Source of the DNA: Paguma larvata
Lineage: Eukaryota; Chordata; Mammalia; Carnivora; Viverridae
NCBI GenBank assembly: GCA_030068075.1
Contig: CM057835.1
Location: 20,547,957-20,611,956, forward strand
Direction of reading: 5' to 3'
DNA: 64,000 bases
Shown here: one piece after another, positions 46,971 to 58,500 of the stretch
Layout of the letters: each line of letters opens with the position of its first letter
Numbering within the stretch: the stretch's first letter is position 1
Position numbers and translations under genes: made by a program
The notes under the pieces: generated by a model
Told to the model about the DNA's origin: nothing
Seen by the model: the letters and a program-made list of their open reading frames with translations, nothing else
Databases searched by the model: none

Positions 46971-47824
46971 AATACTCTTTTCTTCTGTCTACTTTGCTGC
47001 TAAATTTATCAAATTCTTAATTTGTTATTTTATTTTTTAATCTTAAGACTTCATTGATCTTTAAGATATATTCCAATCCCTGAGTGAAATTTCCATTCAT
47101 TCATTTATTTTCTTTAGCATATAATCCACAGCTATTTCATATATAACTCTGAATCACTGTGACTTTCTATCCTTTTTCTGTATTTTTTTTTTCTCCCATA
47201 GTTTGCTCATTTGGGTGTTTCCTGGCATGCCAGTTGATATTATGACCAAATACCTGAATTGGGTATGAGAATTTTAGAGGATCTGGGTGGTATAATTTAT
47301 TCGAGAAAGGATTTAATTTTTTTTTCTGGTAGATAGTTAGACTTTAGGTAGGTCACTTTGATCTAATTGAGATGCATCTGTTTTATGCTTTCCCTTATTC
47401 CTTTATTCCCTTATTCCCTTCAGTGGTTCAGCTGAAAAGCTGGGACTATTTTTAGTGTCCCTCTTTTTTTTGGCAAATTCTGTATTCCAGTTTTGTTTCC
47501 CCAGAACTGTGATGTGGAGAAATATCTACTTAGTTCTTTAGCCTCTTAGCAGCTATGCTTTGTTTGGTTTTTTATATATTCTGCCAGAATCATTCTCCGC
47601 CATGAGTTGGCAGATGTCTCAGGGGGAAATTGTGCCCAGTATGTCAAGCTTGCTTCCCTGAAGTTCTCCTTTCTCCAGAGGTTGCCCCCTTAAGTCCTGG
47701 CAGCCTGGATAATCCCGATTTTCAGTTTTTGCTTTCCCAGCCCAGCAAGACTACCAGAGTCTCTTAGCTTCCATGCCCTGCTGTGATATTGGCATAAGTC
47801 CCGAGGGGTAAAAGTAACAGGATT

Positions 47825-48030
47825 TTTTTTTTTAATCTTGTTTTGTGCGTGTGTTTGCGGTGAGAATACCTAAGATTTACTTTCCCAGCAAATTCCAAGT
47901 GTATGATACAATGTTATTAACTATAGTCACCCAGAGCCTATTCATCTTTAAAAATAAAAGTACTTTTTGACACCCCCAACCTCTGAAAACTAACATTTTA
48001 CTCTCTAAAATAACATATTTTGGACTTGTC
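47825..48030 (-). mobile_element. L1M 3' UTR fragment (antisense)
   Basis: GGTGAGAATACCTAAGATTTAC, ATGTTATTAACTATAGTCACC, AGCCTATTCATCTTTAAAA and TTTTGACACCCCCAACCTCT give the reverse complement of the L1M 3' untranslated region. It starts with a T run, so this looks like the tail end of a separate insertion. Confidence 0.7.
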
Positions 48031-48174
48031 TCAATGTCTGGATATCTTGGTCATTCTCCAATGCCTTCATTTAGCTGGTCTGAATTTCACTCAGTTTTTA
48101 CAGTTGTTATGACAGGAGATTTTGTATGATACCAGGCATTCCATCAGAGCCAAAAGTAGAAGTCTGGAATAAGG

Positions 48175-48360
48175 ATGTGTCTCTTCCTCCTACTGGCTTT
48201 GATACTGGGCAACTTGCTAAGCTTTATGAGATGGAGTTTGTTCATTTCAAAATGGATTCAATACAAACTACCTAAATGTTAGATGGAATAAATATGATAT
48301 GCATATAAAGTTAGCACAGTTCCTCACATTTAATAAACCAAATATTTTCATATTCTTTTA
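48175..48360 (+). mobile_element. MIR (sense)
   Basis: CTACTGGCTTTGATACTGGGCAACTTGCTAAGC, GAGTTTGTTCATTTCAAAATGG, ACAAACTACCTAAATGTTAG and GCACAGTTCCTCACATTTAATAAA follow the forward MIR order. Confidence 0.65.
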
Positions 48361-48420
48361 CTAATGATAACATATTCAAATGATCATCTGTCTTACACGA
48401 TTGCTCCAGACAGGGTTGAA

Positions 48421-48569
48421 AGAAAGTTCAAGGTGTTGGGTATAGTAGAATGTCCAAGGGGTTTTATATTAATATTGCTGAGCAACCCCTTGTACAACGT
48501 CCAATTCCTCAGCAACGTTCATATAAAACCCCTTGGACATTGTACTATAACCAACACCTTGAGCATTCT
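48421..48569. repeat. Long near-perfect inverted repeat (62-nt arms, 25-nt loop)
   Basis: The left arm 48421-48482 and right arm 48508-48569 are reverse complements at 55 of 62 positions. The inner 54 nt (48429-48482 against 48508-48561) match at 49 positions, and one of the five differences would be a U·G pair in RNA. The longest unbroken match is 21 bp, centred on TCCAAGGGGTTTTAT (left arm 48453-48467). The loop is 48483-48507. Either strand, if transcribed, would fold into one long stem. The source could be a palindromic DNA transposon (MITE-like) remnant or a hairpin RNA locus; I do not recognise the family. Confidence 0.97.
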
Positions 48570-48835
48570 GGAGATTCGAGATAGACTAAAATATAGTACA
48601 ATTGTAGGAAAAGCACAGTTCAGGAGCCGTGGTTGGGAGTCTTAGCAGGTAAGTAGGTGGACTGTCTACATGAAAAAGTCATTTATCCAAGCTTTTCTGC
48701 TGGCCGTAGGGTATGGCAAAACACCATAACACAGGGCTCTTATTTCTAGATGTGGACTGGCATGGCCAATGAGGCCATGAGCTTAACAAGTAATGTTTAC
48801 ATAGGGAAGATATAGAATTTTTTTTAAAAAAGGCT

Positions 48836-49312
48836 CAAGCCCATTATTTATGGTAGCCAAATTATGGAAAAAATAGCCCAAGTGTGTATCAATTGATGAT
48901 TGGATGAAGATTTGATATCTATCTATATATACATATATATATATCTATTATATATATATCTATATATCTATATACTAAGTGAAAGAAGACAGTCAGATAA
49001 AGGTAAATACCATATGATTTCAGTCATATGTGGAATAAAAAAACCAAACAAAACAAATGAGCAAATGGGGAAGAGAGAGAGAGAGGCAAACCAAGAAACA
49101 GATTCTTAACTATTGAGAACAAACTGATGATTACTACAATAGGGGTGGCTAGGGGGATGGGCTAAATAAGTGATGGGGATTAAGACGTGCCCTTGTTGTG
49201 ACGAGCATTGGGTGATATATGGAACTGTTGAATCACTATATTATACCCCTGAAATAATATTACACTGTTAACGAACTGGAATTTAAATGAAAACTTTATT
49301 AAAAGTGACCAG
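48836..49312 (+). mobile_element. Carnivore L1 3' end, heavily 5'-truncated
   Basis: TATTTATGGTAGCCAAATTATGG through GAACAAACTGATGATTACTA, ATGGGCTAAATAAGTGATGG, GACGAGCATTGGGTGATATA and TATACCCCTGAAATAATATT is the same 3' end found at 28020-28500 in the larger L1. A (TA)n/ATATATCT expansion fills about 48918-48974. Ends at CTTTATTAAAA. Confidence 0.88.
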
Positions 49313-50019
49313 ATAGAGAGAAAGCCTCGGAATTTGGGCAGAGGCCAAAAACAAGGCTCTAGCTCATGTTTAATTGGACTTTAACAACTAACCATGATGA
49401 TAAGCCCAAGTACACGGGGTCAGGACTTCCTCAAAGCACCCTGGCTCAAAGTCAAGATTGGGAACTGGTAAGGGACTGAAGTTGTAAGAGGAATTGTGTA
49501 TCCCAAGCAATGGAAAAATAAAGGACGCAGAAACTGAAAGAACAAGGAGGGGCTAGCAGGTCAAGGAGTCATGGGAGTAATGCTGTCTTCAGCCCCATAC
49601 TCTTATGCCATGGCTTCACGTCTACGGACAGGTGTCGCAAATGACAGAGACTATTAGATCTCTAAGCCACCCTTATATCACTTCTTGGGTATGGGGGCTC
49701 ATGATCCCGAGCATTAATCATGGAGAAAAGAAAACCAGAAATTTCACATGCATGAACACTACATTAAAAGAGGAATACTAAGCAAGTATTCATGGGGCTA
49801 ATCTACTTCCCCAGGTCTGCTACCATTGAATGTAAGTAATAGAACTTGTCTTTTGTTCTTTCTTATTGTCTTTTTTAGACATGATCATGTTGAATCAATT
49901 AATTATTCAGTGGTACATACACATGCTAGACCCTGTATTTAGATGCTCTTTGATAAAACCCCAAGGACTCCATTTATAAGCCAGATGAGCCTTCCCTAGC
50001 TATCTCCCATCTTTGTAGT
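49313..50019. other. No recognised feature, 0.7 kb
   Basis: Unique-looking sequence without coding frames or repeat text. Confidence 0.5.
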
Positions 50020-50150
50020 CCAGTTTCCTGAATTATATAAAAGGATGATCATGACAGTACTTATTTTATGGGGTTGTTGTGAAAAGCAAGTAAGATACAG
50101 GGTACGTAGCACCTTCTCTCATGCATATTAAATGTTCATTGCGGTATGTT
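50020..50150 (+). mobile_element. MIR 3' part (sense)
   Basis: CCAGTTTCCTGAATTATATAAAAGGATGAT, TATTTTATGGGGTTGTTGTGA and AGCACCTTCTCTCATGCATATTAAATG follow the second half of MIR. Confidence 0.65.
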
Positions 50151-50154
50151 TCAG

Positions 50155-50690
50155 TTATCAATTGCTGTGTAACAATAAGTCACAATGACAAAAATGTTAT
50201 TCTGAAACTAAAAGTCTGAAAACAGTAATATTTGTTATGGTATGGGTTATGTGGGTCAGGGTTTCAGAAGCAGCTTAGCCAATGGTTCTTGCCCGGGTCT
50301 CTTATGAGGCTGCAGCCAAGGTGTGGGCCAGGGCTGCGGTCATCTCAAGGCCCGACTTGGAGGCTCTGCTTCTGAGCTTACTCACCTGGCTCTTGGCAGC
50401 ATTCTCAGCGTAGCCTCATGGCATGCCAGCTGGCTTCCCATGCAGCAACAATCCAAGAGAGTGAGGGAGAGAGTCTCGAAGATAGACAGAGTCTTTTTAT
50501 AACGTTCATCTCAGAAATGACATACTGTCACTTCTGTATTCTGTTCATTAGAAGTGAGTCACAAGATCCAGCCCACACTCAAAAGAAGAGAATTACACAA
50601 GTGTGAATTCAAGGAGGCAGCCATCGTTTGGGCCATCGTAGAGGCTGAAAGCCACATAATTTTACATATTTGGGGCATTTGTGGTGAGCT
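50155..50690 (-). mobile_element. MLT1/MaLR-like LTR (antisense)
   Basis: Plus-strand blocks: TCAGTTATCAATTGCTGTGT, GGGTCAGGGTTTCAGAAGCAG, GGTCTCTTATGAGGCTGCAGCCAAG, GCATGCCAGCTGGCTTCCCA, GTCACTTCTGTATTCTG and AGAAGTGAGTCACAAGATCCAGCCCACACTC. I recognise these as an antisense copy of a widespread mammalian LTR of MaLR type; the subfamily is not determined. About 530 bp, probably a solo LTR. Confidence 0.6.
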
Positions 50691-51019
50691 ACATATTGGC
50701 AAGAAGAAAGCACACCTGCTGTAGATGTCACTTCAATTTCATCAGGCAAGACTGACATGAGATATACAAAACAGAAGTCTATGCCGTTGTCAGATAGCTT
50801 CTTTTGGTCCCAAGTTCCTGACTGAGTGTCGGGGACACCAGTAGTTTAAAGGGGTGAGTATGAAGCAGTGGTCAGTTGCTGGCAACACTGTGCATGCGAT
50901 CAGTCTTAACAGATCTGGGAAGCTCAGTTTCTCCCTACATGACAGCCATTCAATACCAGGGACTCACACTGGGACGCGAGGGTGGTGGTTTGTTGCAAGG
51001 GGTCTAGATCCATGCAGAT

Positions 51020-51235
51020 CACATGTAAATTCGCCACCACTCACCAGCCAGGAAACCTTGGAGGGGTTAGCTCCCCTTGCTGCATCTTAGTCTCCTTAAA
51101 TGAAAATGGGAACAAAAATAGTAACTACTTACATGGTTGTTGTGGGAATTAAATAAGACATCATGTAAAGTACTTTAGAATAGTGCTTGTCCCACACAAA
51201 GTACTCCATAAATGCTAGCTATTAGTATTTCTAGG
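51020..51235 (+). mobile_element. MIR (sense)
   Basis: CCAGGAAACCTTGGAGGGGTTAG, TTAGTCTCCTTAAATGAAAATGGG, TAACTACTTACATGGTTGTTGTGGGAATTAAATAAG, ATGTAAAGTACTTTAGAATAG and CCATAAATGCTAGCTATTAG closely follow MIR. One of the best preserved MIRs here. Confidence 0.85.
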
Positions 51236-52355
51236 AACATAAAGGAAGAAATTGCATTATCAGTTTAGCCACTTCCCTTGGTGGGCATGTAAATATAAAT
51301 TGCAATTTCCAGATACTTGGACTAAACTCAGAGTCACGCAGGCCTCATCCTTCTACAGGGAGAAATCAGAGTTGCTGCCCGGGCATCTTTGAGCAGGGTG
51401 TACCTAATTCTAACTTTCCGGGGTTAGACAGCCCTAAGGGAATCCATTTCCCACCTACTAAAAGCGCTCGAAACATAGTAGCCACTCAGAAAATATCAGT
51501 TACCTTCCCATTTCTCCAGTTCCTCCTGTTCGCAACGAAGTAGAAGTGAAAAGATATCTCTGTATCAAATGCAACTGGCAGTAGAAAGCCACAGCTCTGA
51601 GTGAGTGGTTCAGGTGCTATGTGTTCTAAGAACCCAGAGGAGGGAACGGTTTCAGGGCAAGAAATGAACTGGTAATTTTCAAGGGAATTTAGACAGTGAC
51701 ACCAACCAGAAAAGATAGTTTAGGGTTGGCGCCAATTTTCTCTCAATTACCTAACAACCTAAGATGAAATCGGCTGTTTGAAATGTTGTATTGGAAACTC
51801 TCTCGTCCTATTGCCTCGTATACCTTCGACCGTTGGGATTTTCTCCTGGTGAAAATGGTGGCAACTACACCTATTTTCTCCTCAGGTCATTTACATCTTC
51901 ACAGTTTTCAGCTACTCAGAGGCAAGTTCTTGACAAATAAAAGGAAGTTCGCCCTTTTAATGATCATGTGAATTAATCAGGAAGGGAAATTATTCACTAC
52001 TGTGGTATCTGCTAGTCAACTTGAGGCCATCTCTGTTACATTTCATGAGAAACGATTCTGTTAAAATAGGTAACCTGCAATGTCAGATGCGAGAAGAGTT
52101 GAATGTGGAATTAGGTATATTTTACAATTATGCCACTTAAAGAAATAGGGATCATGAGAACAATAATGTTTCCTCTCAATTTATTAAGCATTGAATGAGA
52201 CAAAGTTAGAAACAGGAAGAGGATTTTCCCTTTTTTAGGAAAAACGTTAGCAGAATGGGAATGGATAGATTTTCAATTCAGAGCAAAAAAACTTGAAGTG
52301 GGACAAACTAATGGAAGGGTCCCAGCTCAACAATTAAGACTGTTATAAAATCTTT
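51236..52355. other. No recognised feature, 1.1 kb
   Basis: Unique-looking sequence; no frame above 62 codons. Confidence 0.5.
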
Positions 52356-52357
52356 AT

Positions 52358-52635
52358 AAATTAGATACTGGGGATGTAATATCATAATATACAACATGAT
52401 GACTATAGTTGATATTGCTGTATGGTGTATTTGAAAATGCTAAGAGAATAGATACTAAAAAGTTACCACAAGGAAAAAAACTTAGGGGGGGTATAATCAC
52501 AGGAGGTGATAGATATTAACTAAACTTATTGCGATAATTATCTCGCAATATATATGTCAAGTCATTATGGTATATATCTGAAACTCACACAGTGCTGCAT
52601 GTTAATTATACCTCATAAACCTGGAAAAAAGTATT
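52358..52635 (+). mobile_element. L1M 3' end (sense)
   Basis: GATACTGGGGATGTAATATC, CATGATGACTATAGTTGATATTG, TTTGAAAATGCTAAGAGAATAG, TAACTAAACTTATTGCGATAA and ATTATACCTCATAAACCTGGAAAAA follow the L1M 3' untranslated region to its end. Only the last 280 bp of the element are present. Confidence 0.85.
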
Positions 52636-53403
52636 TAATAAATTAGAGAACTTAATTATAATTTGTAATGCCCTTCAGGATTCAAAATAACTATTGTGAG
52701 CTGTTTTTGGTATAGGCTTTTAACTGAATTGTTGTGTCTTCAAAGAGGTACAAAAGCTGTTAATTACATGTTGTTTATAACTTGTTTTGTAAAACTGTGT
52801 TACATAGAAAATTCTTATTAGCCACAAAACATACTATGAAGAGATATTATTTCCTTTTTTTTAATAGCAATTGTGTCTGTAATCCTAGTTGTTTTCAAAA
52901 ACAGTTTTCTATGGCTGAGACATGAGTCGGTTTGCAATTTGGAGCAATGTTCTCTACTGCAATGGACACTCACATTTTTTTTCAGATAGATAATGGGCAA
53001 ATTTTGGTAGCTATCAAGTAATCTAAACCTGAAACAAATTACTTACACAAAATAATAATAATAAAAGGTTTTATTATTTTCCCAGCTCCATTTCAAAACT
53101 GCAACATATCACAGAAAACAGATTTGCAATAGCACTTTCCTCTCCTCTCCAAACTGTCTTGATTTTATCTGATGAGGGAAAAATGCTCAAATTAAGAATG
53201 ATATATTGCATCGATCTCTGAGTAGCACTCTTCTGGACTCGGCCAATAAGCGGTTATTATTTACTATAAATTTTTTAATACATTTTATTTTAAACTGAAA
53301 GGAAGATTATTATTTCACAAGAAAGACTAAGGAAATGTGTCCCTTTTCTGGCTTTTGTATTTTGATTTAAAGCACCACTGTTTTCCCAGGCTTATAAAAC
53401 CTT
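52636..53403. other. No recognised feature, 0.77 kb
   Basis: AT-rich, with an AATAATAATAATA run at about 53050. No gene seen. Confidence 0.5.
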
Positions 53404-53990
53404 GACTCACCGTATGAGTTTTCTATTGCTGCCATGACAAATCACCACAAACTTAGTGGTGGCTTAAAACAACACCTGCTTATTCTCTTACCATGTCCAT
53501 GGATTAGAAGTCTGGGCACAGTGTGGCTCTACTGTTTCTCTGTGTAGGGTCTCAGGAAGCCAAAATCAAGATGTTGACAGAGCCGTATCCACGACTGGAG
53601 ACTCTGAGACAGAATCTGCTTCAAATCTCACTCAGGATGTTGTCAGAATTTTCCATGTGGCCACTCTAGCTTCAAGCCAGCAACAGCAAGTTGAGTCCTT
53701 CTGGTACTTCCAATATCTCTGACTTCCACCTCTGCCACGTCTCTCTGCTTTTAAGGGCTGACATGACTCTATTAGCCCCAAATGGATAATCCAGGGTAAT
53801 CTTTCTATTTTATGGTCAACTGATACCCAGCATGGAGTTCTAAAATCTAACCCTCAGGATATAATTTTGAGTGAATATATTTATTCCTAAGCCAATAACT
53901 GCCTAGGGTGGAATATATAATATGCTGCAAACTTAGGCTAATGAAGGCCCATTCCTGGAGCTGGGGTAACTCAATTCAGCCTAAACCGCC
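53404..53990 (-). mobile_element. MLT1/MaLR-like LTR remnant (antisense)
   Basis: GAGTTTTCTATTGCTGCCATGACAAATCACCAC, GGTGGCTTAAAACAACACC, TCAGGAAGCCAAAATCAAGATG and GGTTTCTCTGT-like blocks correspond to the reverse complement of an MLT-type LTR 3' end. The right half, with CTGACTTCCACCTCTGCCAC, is less certain. Confidence 0.55.
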
Positions 53991-54445
53991 TGGTGGAGAA
54001 TCCACGGTCCTGCAGGAATGGGAAGCAGGGGCTGGCATGGTAATTAACAAGTGTCTGCTAACAATTTGCAAATAACTTTATAGAAAAGAAAAGGAAAAAA
54101 AAGTACTACTCTGCCATCCTAGCACAACTACGATTACTATTGAGGTTTGTTTATGCTTTGATTTGTGTCTTTTCTCCCGAGACAAGTGCTTTATTTAACA
54201 TAGTTGTAAAAATAGTGTATTTATAATTTTATATCATATCTTTTCATTTGATATTATTTCATATCCTTGATAAATTCTTGTAACGACACATTATCTCATG
54301 GAATAGAACACCCCGTATTTACTTAAACAATCTTCTACTATTGAACATTTAGTTTACTCCTTCCTCATTGTTTTTTGCTTCTTTGGTTTGTTTTTGTTTG
54401 TTTATTTTCTATTATGTATGCTGTAAAGGAGATCATGCTATTTTA

Positions 54446-54671
54446 TTTTATTTTTTTAATTTTTAACATTTTTATTTATTTTTGAGAGACAGAGAGAGAT
54501 AGAGCATGAGCAGGGGAGGAGCAAAGAGAGAGGGAGACACAGAAACCAAAGCAGGATCCAAGTTCTGAGCTGTCAGCACAGAGCCCGATGCAGGGTTCGA
54601 ACCCACAAACTGTGAGATCATGACCTGAGCCGAAGTCAGCTGCTCAACTGACTGAGCCACCCAGGGGACCC
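54446..54671 (-). mobile_element. CAN-SINE, 12-bp target-site duplication
   Basis: In reverse complement GGGTCCCCTGGGTGGCTCAG, CAGTTGAGCAGCTGACTTC, a GGGTTCGAACCC B box and a CT-rich body lead to a long A/T tail. CATGCTATTTTA occurs exactly at 54434-54445 and 54672-54683. Confidence 0.97.
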
Positions 54672-54957
54672 CATGCTATTTTAAGTTTTCATCTAAACTG
54701 TCTAAAAATTTTTTTAGTCTCAATGCCTATATTTATTCCACTATATCAACAAGATAAGAGATGGCATTTACATATGTAAAGTATTCAACTCTCTTATTGA
54801 CTTCAATACCTTTTTCTATCTGGTGATTTATTTAGTCAAATTAAGTGCTTAATGTTGTCCATGCATAAGAACACGCTGTAGCCTTCCCTAAAAACTTAGA
54901 GATATGGGAAATTAGGTTGCCTTCTTCAGATTAAACTAGTGAAATCTCTAGGCACAT

Positions 54958-55090
54958 TTTCTGTGAATATTTATTGACACTCAATTTATGCCAAGCACAG
55001 TTATAAGCACGAAGTGGTAGATAAAATAGACATAGTTCTTGCTCTCATGGATGGATATGATTAATCATCCGTGGAATTAATTAAAGATAT
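54958..55090 (-). mobile_element. L2 3'-end fragment (antisense)
   Basis: GAATATTTATTGACACTCAATTTATGCCAAGCACAG and AGTTCTTGCTCTCATGGATG match the antisense L2 terminus. Confidence 0.65.
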
Positions 55091-55405
55091 TACTTACTGA
55101 TGATTGAGCCTAGCATTTGGGACAACCCTAAACTTCAATCGAGACAACTTGGTTATCATTTTAGGGAGTAAGGGTCTGAATGAATAAGTTAGGAGTGGGA
55201 AACCTAAATGATTATATTGTATCCAGTTTGAAAATTGAATATGGGAAGCATACAATTGAGATAATCAAAGAGATGAAAACAGTCATTGTCCATCCAGTAG
55301 TTGTGTAAGGAAGAGACCCCCCAACTCTGTGGATTCGTGAAATCTGTGCTTGATCATGGAGCCGTTTCATTTTGTTCTGATTTCATAATACTAACTGATA
55401 TTTCT

Positions 55406-55462
55406 CTTTTTATAAGTTTACTTATTTATTTTGAGAAAGAGAGAGAGAGCAAGTGAGGGAGG

Positions 55463-55509
<47 letters not shown>

Positions 55510-55600
55510 TTCGGACCTCAGTTCCATGAACTGTGAGATCATGACCTGAGCTGAAATCAAGAGTCGGACACCCAACCAACTGAGCCACCCAGGTGCCCCT
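55406..55600 (-). mobile_element. CAN-SINE with (GA)n expansion
   Basis: Reverse complement head AGGGGCACCTGGGTGGCTCA and middle block CAGGTCATGATCTCACAG are clear. The CT-rich body is now a pure (GA)n on the plus strand (55466-55506, about 20 units), and the SINE segment between it and the B-box region is shortened. ACTGATATTTCT occurs at 55394-55405 and 55606-55617. Confidence 0.95.
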
Positions 55601-56043
55601 ACACTACTGATATTTCTATAGTAGATTGATCTTCTCTTGTTTGACCACAGTATGGTTTGGGGTGTATCTTTCAGGCACACCAGATTCCCTGAAAAGACTT
55701 AAAAATTAGCCCTGCCAGGGCAGTACCTGGATCCCACTAGAGCAGAATCTTGCAGCAGGCTGGGTCAGGCTATGTATGTTTGAGAAAGTACCTTGGATCA
55801 TTGTTTCTCAAATCATGGGGCAGGATCTGTTAAGTAAAGAGTGAAATTAGTTAAGTGGCTTGTGAGTAACACACATAAAAATATAAAATAGAACAGACTA
55901 GAAAATACCCATATGTTGCTCTCTAACAGCATTATGGGAGTCAGGTGCTATCCTTTCCCGTCAACACTCTGGGTTTTCTCTTTTTGTTTGAATTGTAACA
56001 CCGAGCAATTCAGTCAGACAGTTAATTATAAACTATCAAGAAA

Positions 56044-56257
56044 GGGGCGCCTTTCAAGAAAGGGTGGCTCAGTACGTTGACTCTTGATTTCAGCTCAAGT
56101 CATGACCCCAGGGTTGTGGGATCAAGTCCCACATTGGGCTCCACACTTAGCATGGAGGAGCCTGTTCAAGATTCTCTTTCTCTCTCTCTCCTCCTCTGCC
56201 CCTCTCCCCCTCTCTTGTACTCGTACTCTCTCTCTCTCTCTAAAATAAAATAAAACA
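56044..56257 (+). mobile_element. CAN-SINE with duplicated flank inside its head
   Basis: GGGGCGCC is followed by an extra TTTCAAGAAAGGG before the GTGGCTCAGTA A-box region. The insert copies the 5' flank (TCAAGAAAGGG at 56036-56046, again at 56054-56064). The rest is regular: GGGATCAAGTCCC B-box region, CT-rich body, AAAATAAAATAAAA tail. ATCAAG at both sides may be part of the target-site duplication. Confidence 0.94.
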
Positions 56258-58460
56258 GACAAAAATCATCAAGCCAGTTTTGTGAATGATTTAATAATTA
56301 AATTTCCAAATTAGCTATGCACAGATATCAACTAAAGTACTTCTTGAAAATTCATATTTCATGCATCTACTCTTAGATATTCCAATTTTGGTATTTTGGA
56401 GTGAAACCTGGGACTCTATTTAATTGATGTGATCAATCCAATAGGTTCCTGAGTTTGGGAACCATGGTTTGGATGACAAACTCATCACTGGGAGGAACTC
56501 TTTTGTCTACTCATTTGAAGCAGTGGGATATCTCCACTGATGATACTTAGGTGTTTTAGGTATACCCATAAAGCTAGGGGAAGATAACTTGCGGAGTATG
56601 TGAAACTCCTCAAGGGGCATAGAACAAAGGCTGTGCTGTGGAGAGCAAAATGGTGTCTCATCCTTCAGGATAACCCAACGCAAGACTGATTTTTCTTAGA
56701 ACTTGACATGGTTAACATTATGTTGTTTCTCATCTTTTATCAACAACAACTTGAGGACTTACCAGAATATGCGAATCCCTAAAGATAAATATCCAGGTTG
56801 GGAATAACTGAGATGCTAAGCCAAGGAAGTGATATACAGAAGGCACTCCCATGTATTTAAAATGTTTTTTCTGCTTATGTGATCAGGTTGCCATGGGAAA
56901 CTAAAGACTAAAGGCTCATTTACCATATACGAATGCACAATGCTATCAATTTTCAAATGAACACAAAAAACTTGTGAAAGATCCATTCAGTTTACCCTGT
57001 CTTCAAAATGATAGCACTTTTATAAAAACTAACAAATTATTTAACCGTCGACAATTGTTTTAATGGAAATTTACAAAACTCCAAACTAGTAAATGATTTT
57101 TGGTTTTGGAAACTTAAAATGATCTTCGTTCATTTGAATGTTTTCCTCTAATAATTTAGATGCTGCTGTATATAGTCCTTCAAAGAGGGGTGACATTTGA
57201 AATATGTAATCATGTAATTAATCTGAATAGATACTGGCAATAGCTTCGCAGGACCTTGTGCTGGATCTAGGCATTATCCCAATTTTGACTGGGGCTTGGG
57301 GAAGTTCTGTGAAAGTCAGAAGAGCTGGTATGACCAGAGGGGCAAGGGAGATAGAGAATTCAAACAGAAGACATTTTCCAACTAGTTTTTAAAAATTGGT
57401 ATTTTAACACATTTCCAGCCCATGTGTACTGTCTGATTTCCAGTCCTGCTTCAAAGGGACTTTTGAGTTTTTGATTCCAGACTGAACCGTGGACCAGTAA
57501 GGTAGCAATTAAATGTTGCTAAGAAGACCATAGGTGCAATTTAGAATAAGAAAATATAGATTGTATAAGATAATGTGATTTTTCCGATGAACACAAATAT
57601 TGGATTGCATTAAGCAAACTGATGATTTTCTCATTTAGGACACCACTGATACATGCATAGAAACACACACAGAGTTTCGCATGTTGCACATATATGGACA
57701 GGAAGATATACTCATGTGTGGGCAAAAAGTTGGAAGAGTCTCAAATGAGGATGAATAACTAAGGTTTCTTTCTTTCTTTCTTTCTTTTTTTTCAAATAAG
57801 TATGTCTAACTTTACTTCATCAAAACCCCTTCACCAGCAGATGGACCTTAGCAATATGTCAGTCCAATTGTGGTAACTACAACCTCATTTCTCACTATTA
57901 CCTCTATCAGAATAGGTGTGTTTCGCTTGTTCCCAGGACCTGCTTGTAGAGCTGAAGGGTCAGGCAGGTGTTGTCTTTGTCTTTCTTATTGAAGGCTATG
58001 GGCTGTGGTCCCACAAACACCCCAAAAGGGAGAAGGTCATCCCTTCTGGCTCCAATACAAACAACCAAAATAACAAGAGGGCCCTCTCCTCCTGCAGTGA
58101 GGAAAGTGATGACTTCCTAGTCACAAACTCTGTGTACCCCCAAAAGTGAATCCCTCTCCCCCTCTCCAGGACTTTTTATATTAAGTGGCAAGGGAGATAT
58201 TCTAGTAAATTTGAACAGGAAGCGGATTAAAAAAATAGGTTTTCCAGAAAATACAATAAATAAATTATAAGTCATAACAAGGAGATATTTATTTTGGCCA
58301 AAATTACCATCGGATATGACCAAGTGTGGATTCCAGACACATTTGTGCACTCTTGTGACAGTGAAAATTGGTCTAATCTCTTCGGAGAAATTTTTTGGTG
58401 ATACCTTTTGCAATTAATTTCAATATACTCAAATAGATTTCTTTTTAAATTAATTTAATT
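56258..58460. other. No recognised repeat or gene, 2.2 kb
   Basis: Contains only a (TTTC)n run at 57766-57785. 57000-57240 is AT-rich and repeat-free. A plus-strand frame of 77 codons at 57916-58149 was inspected and not recognised. Confidence 0.5.
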
Positions 58461-58500
58461 TTATTATTATTATTATTATTTTAGGTACTGGTGTTTTAAT

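Larger units (their letters stand above)
44110..47820 (-). mobile_element. Ancient L1 (L1ME/HAL1-like), antisense, with three SINE insertions
   Basis: Plus-strand text such as CCACTACCCAGATCAAAATG, AATAATGCTGCTATGGGCAT, TATTCTTTTCCATATGGTTA, AATCAATTTGGAAAATATTGAC and TTGACATCCTTGTCCTTTTC is the reverse complement of L1 3' region and ORF2. From about 46700 the text (TGCTTCAGTTTGATCTATTT) is the type seen in L1ME or HAL1 5' parts. SINEs at 44381-44590, 45981-46168 and 46769-46970 interrupt it and it resumes after each. No frame survives. The join near 46580 may mark two elements, and the right limit is vague. Confidence 0.6.

Noticed and set aside
57916..58149. 77-codon plus-strand frame considered as a processed pseudogene
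   Set aside because: No parent gene recognised, no A tail and no flanking duplication. Left as unassigned sequence.
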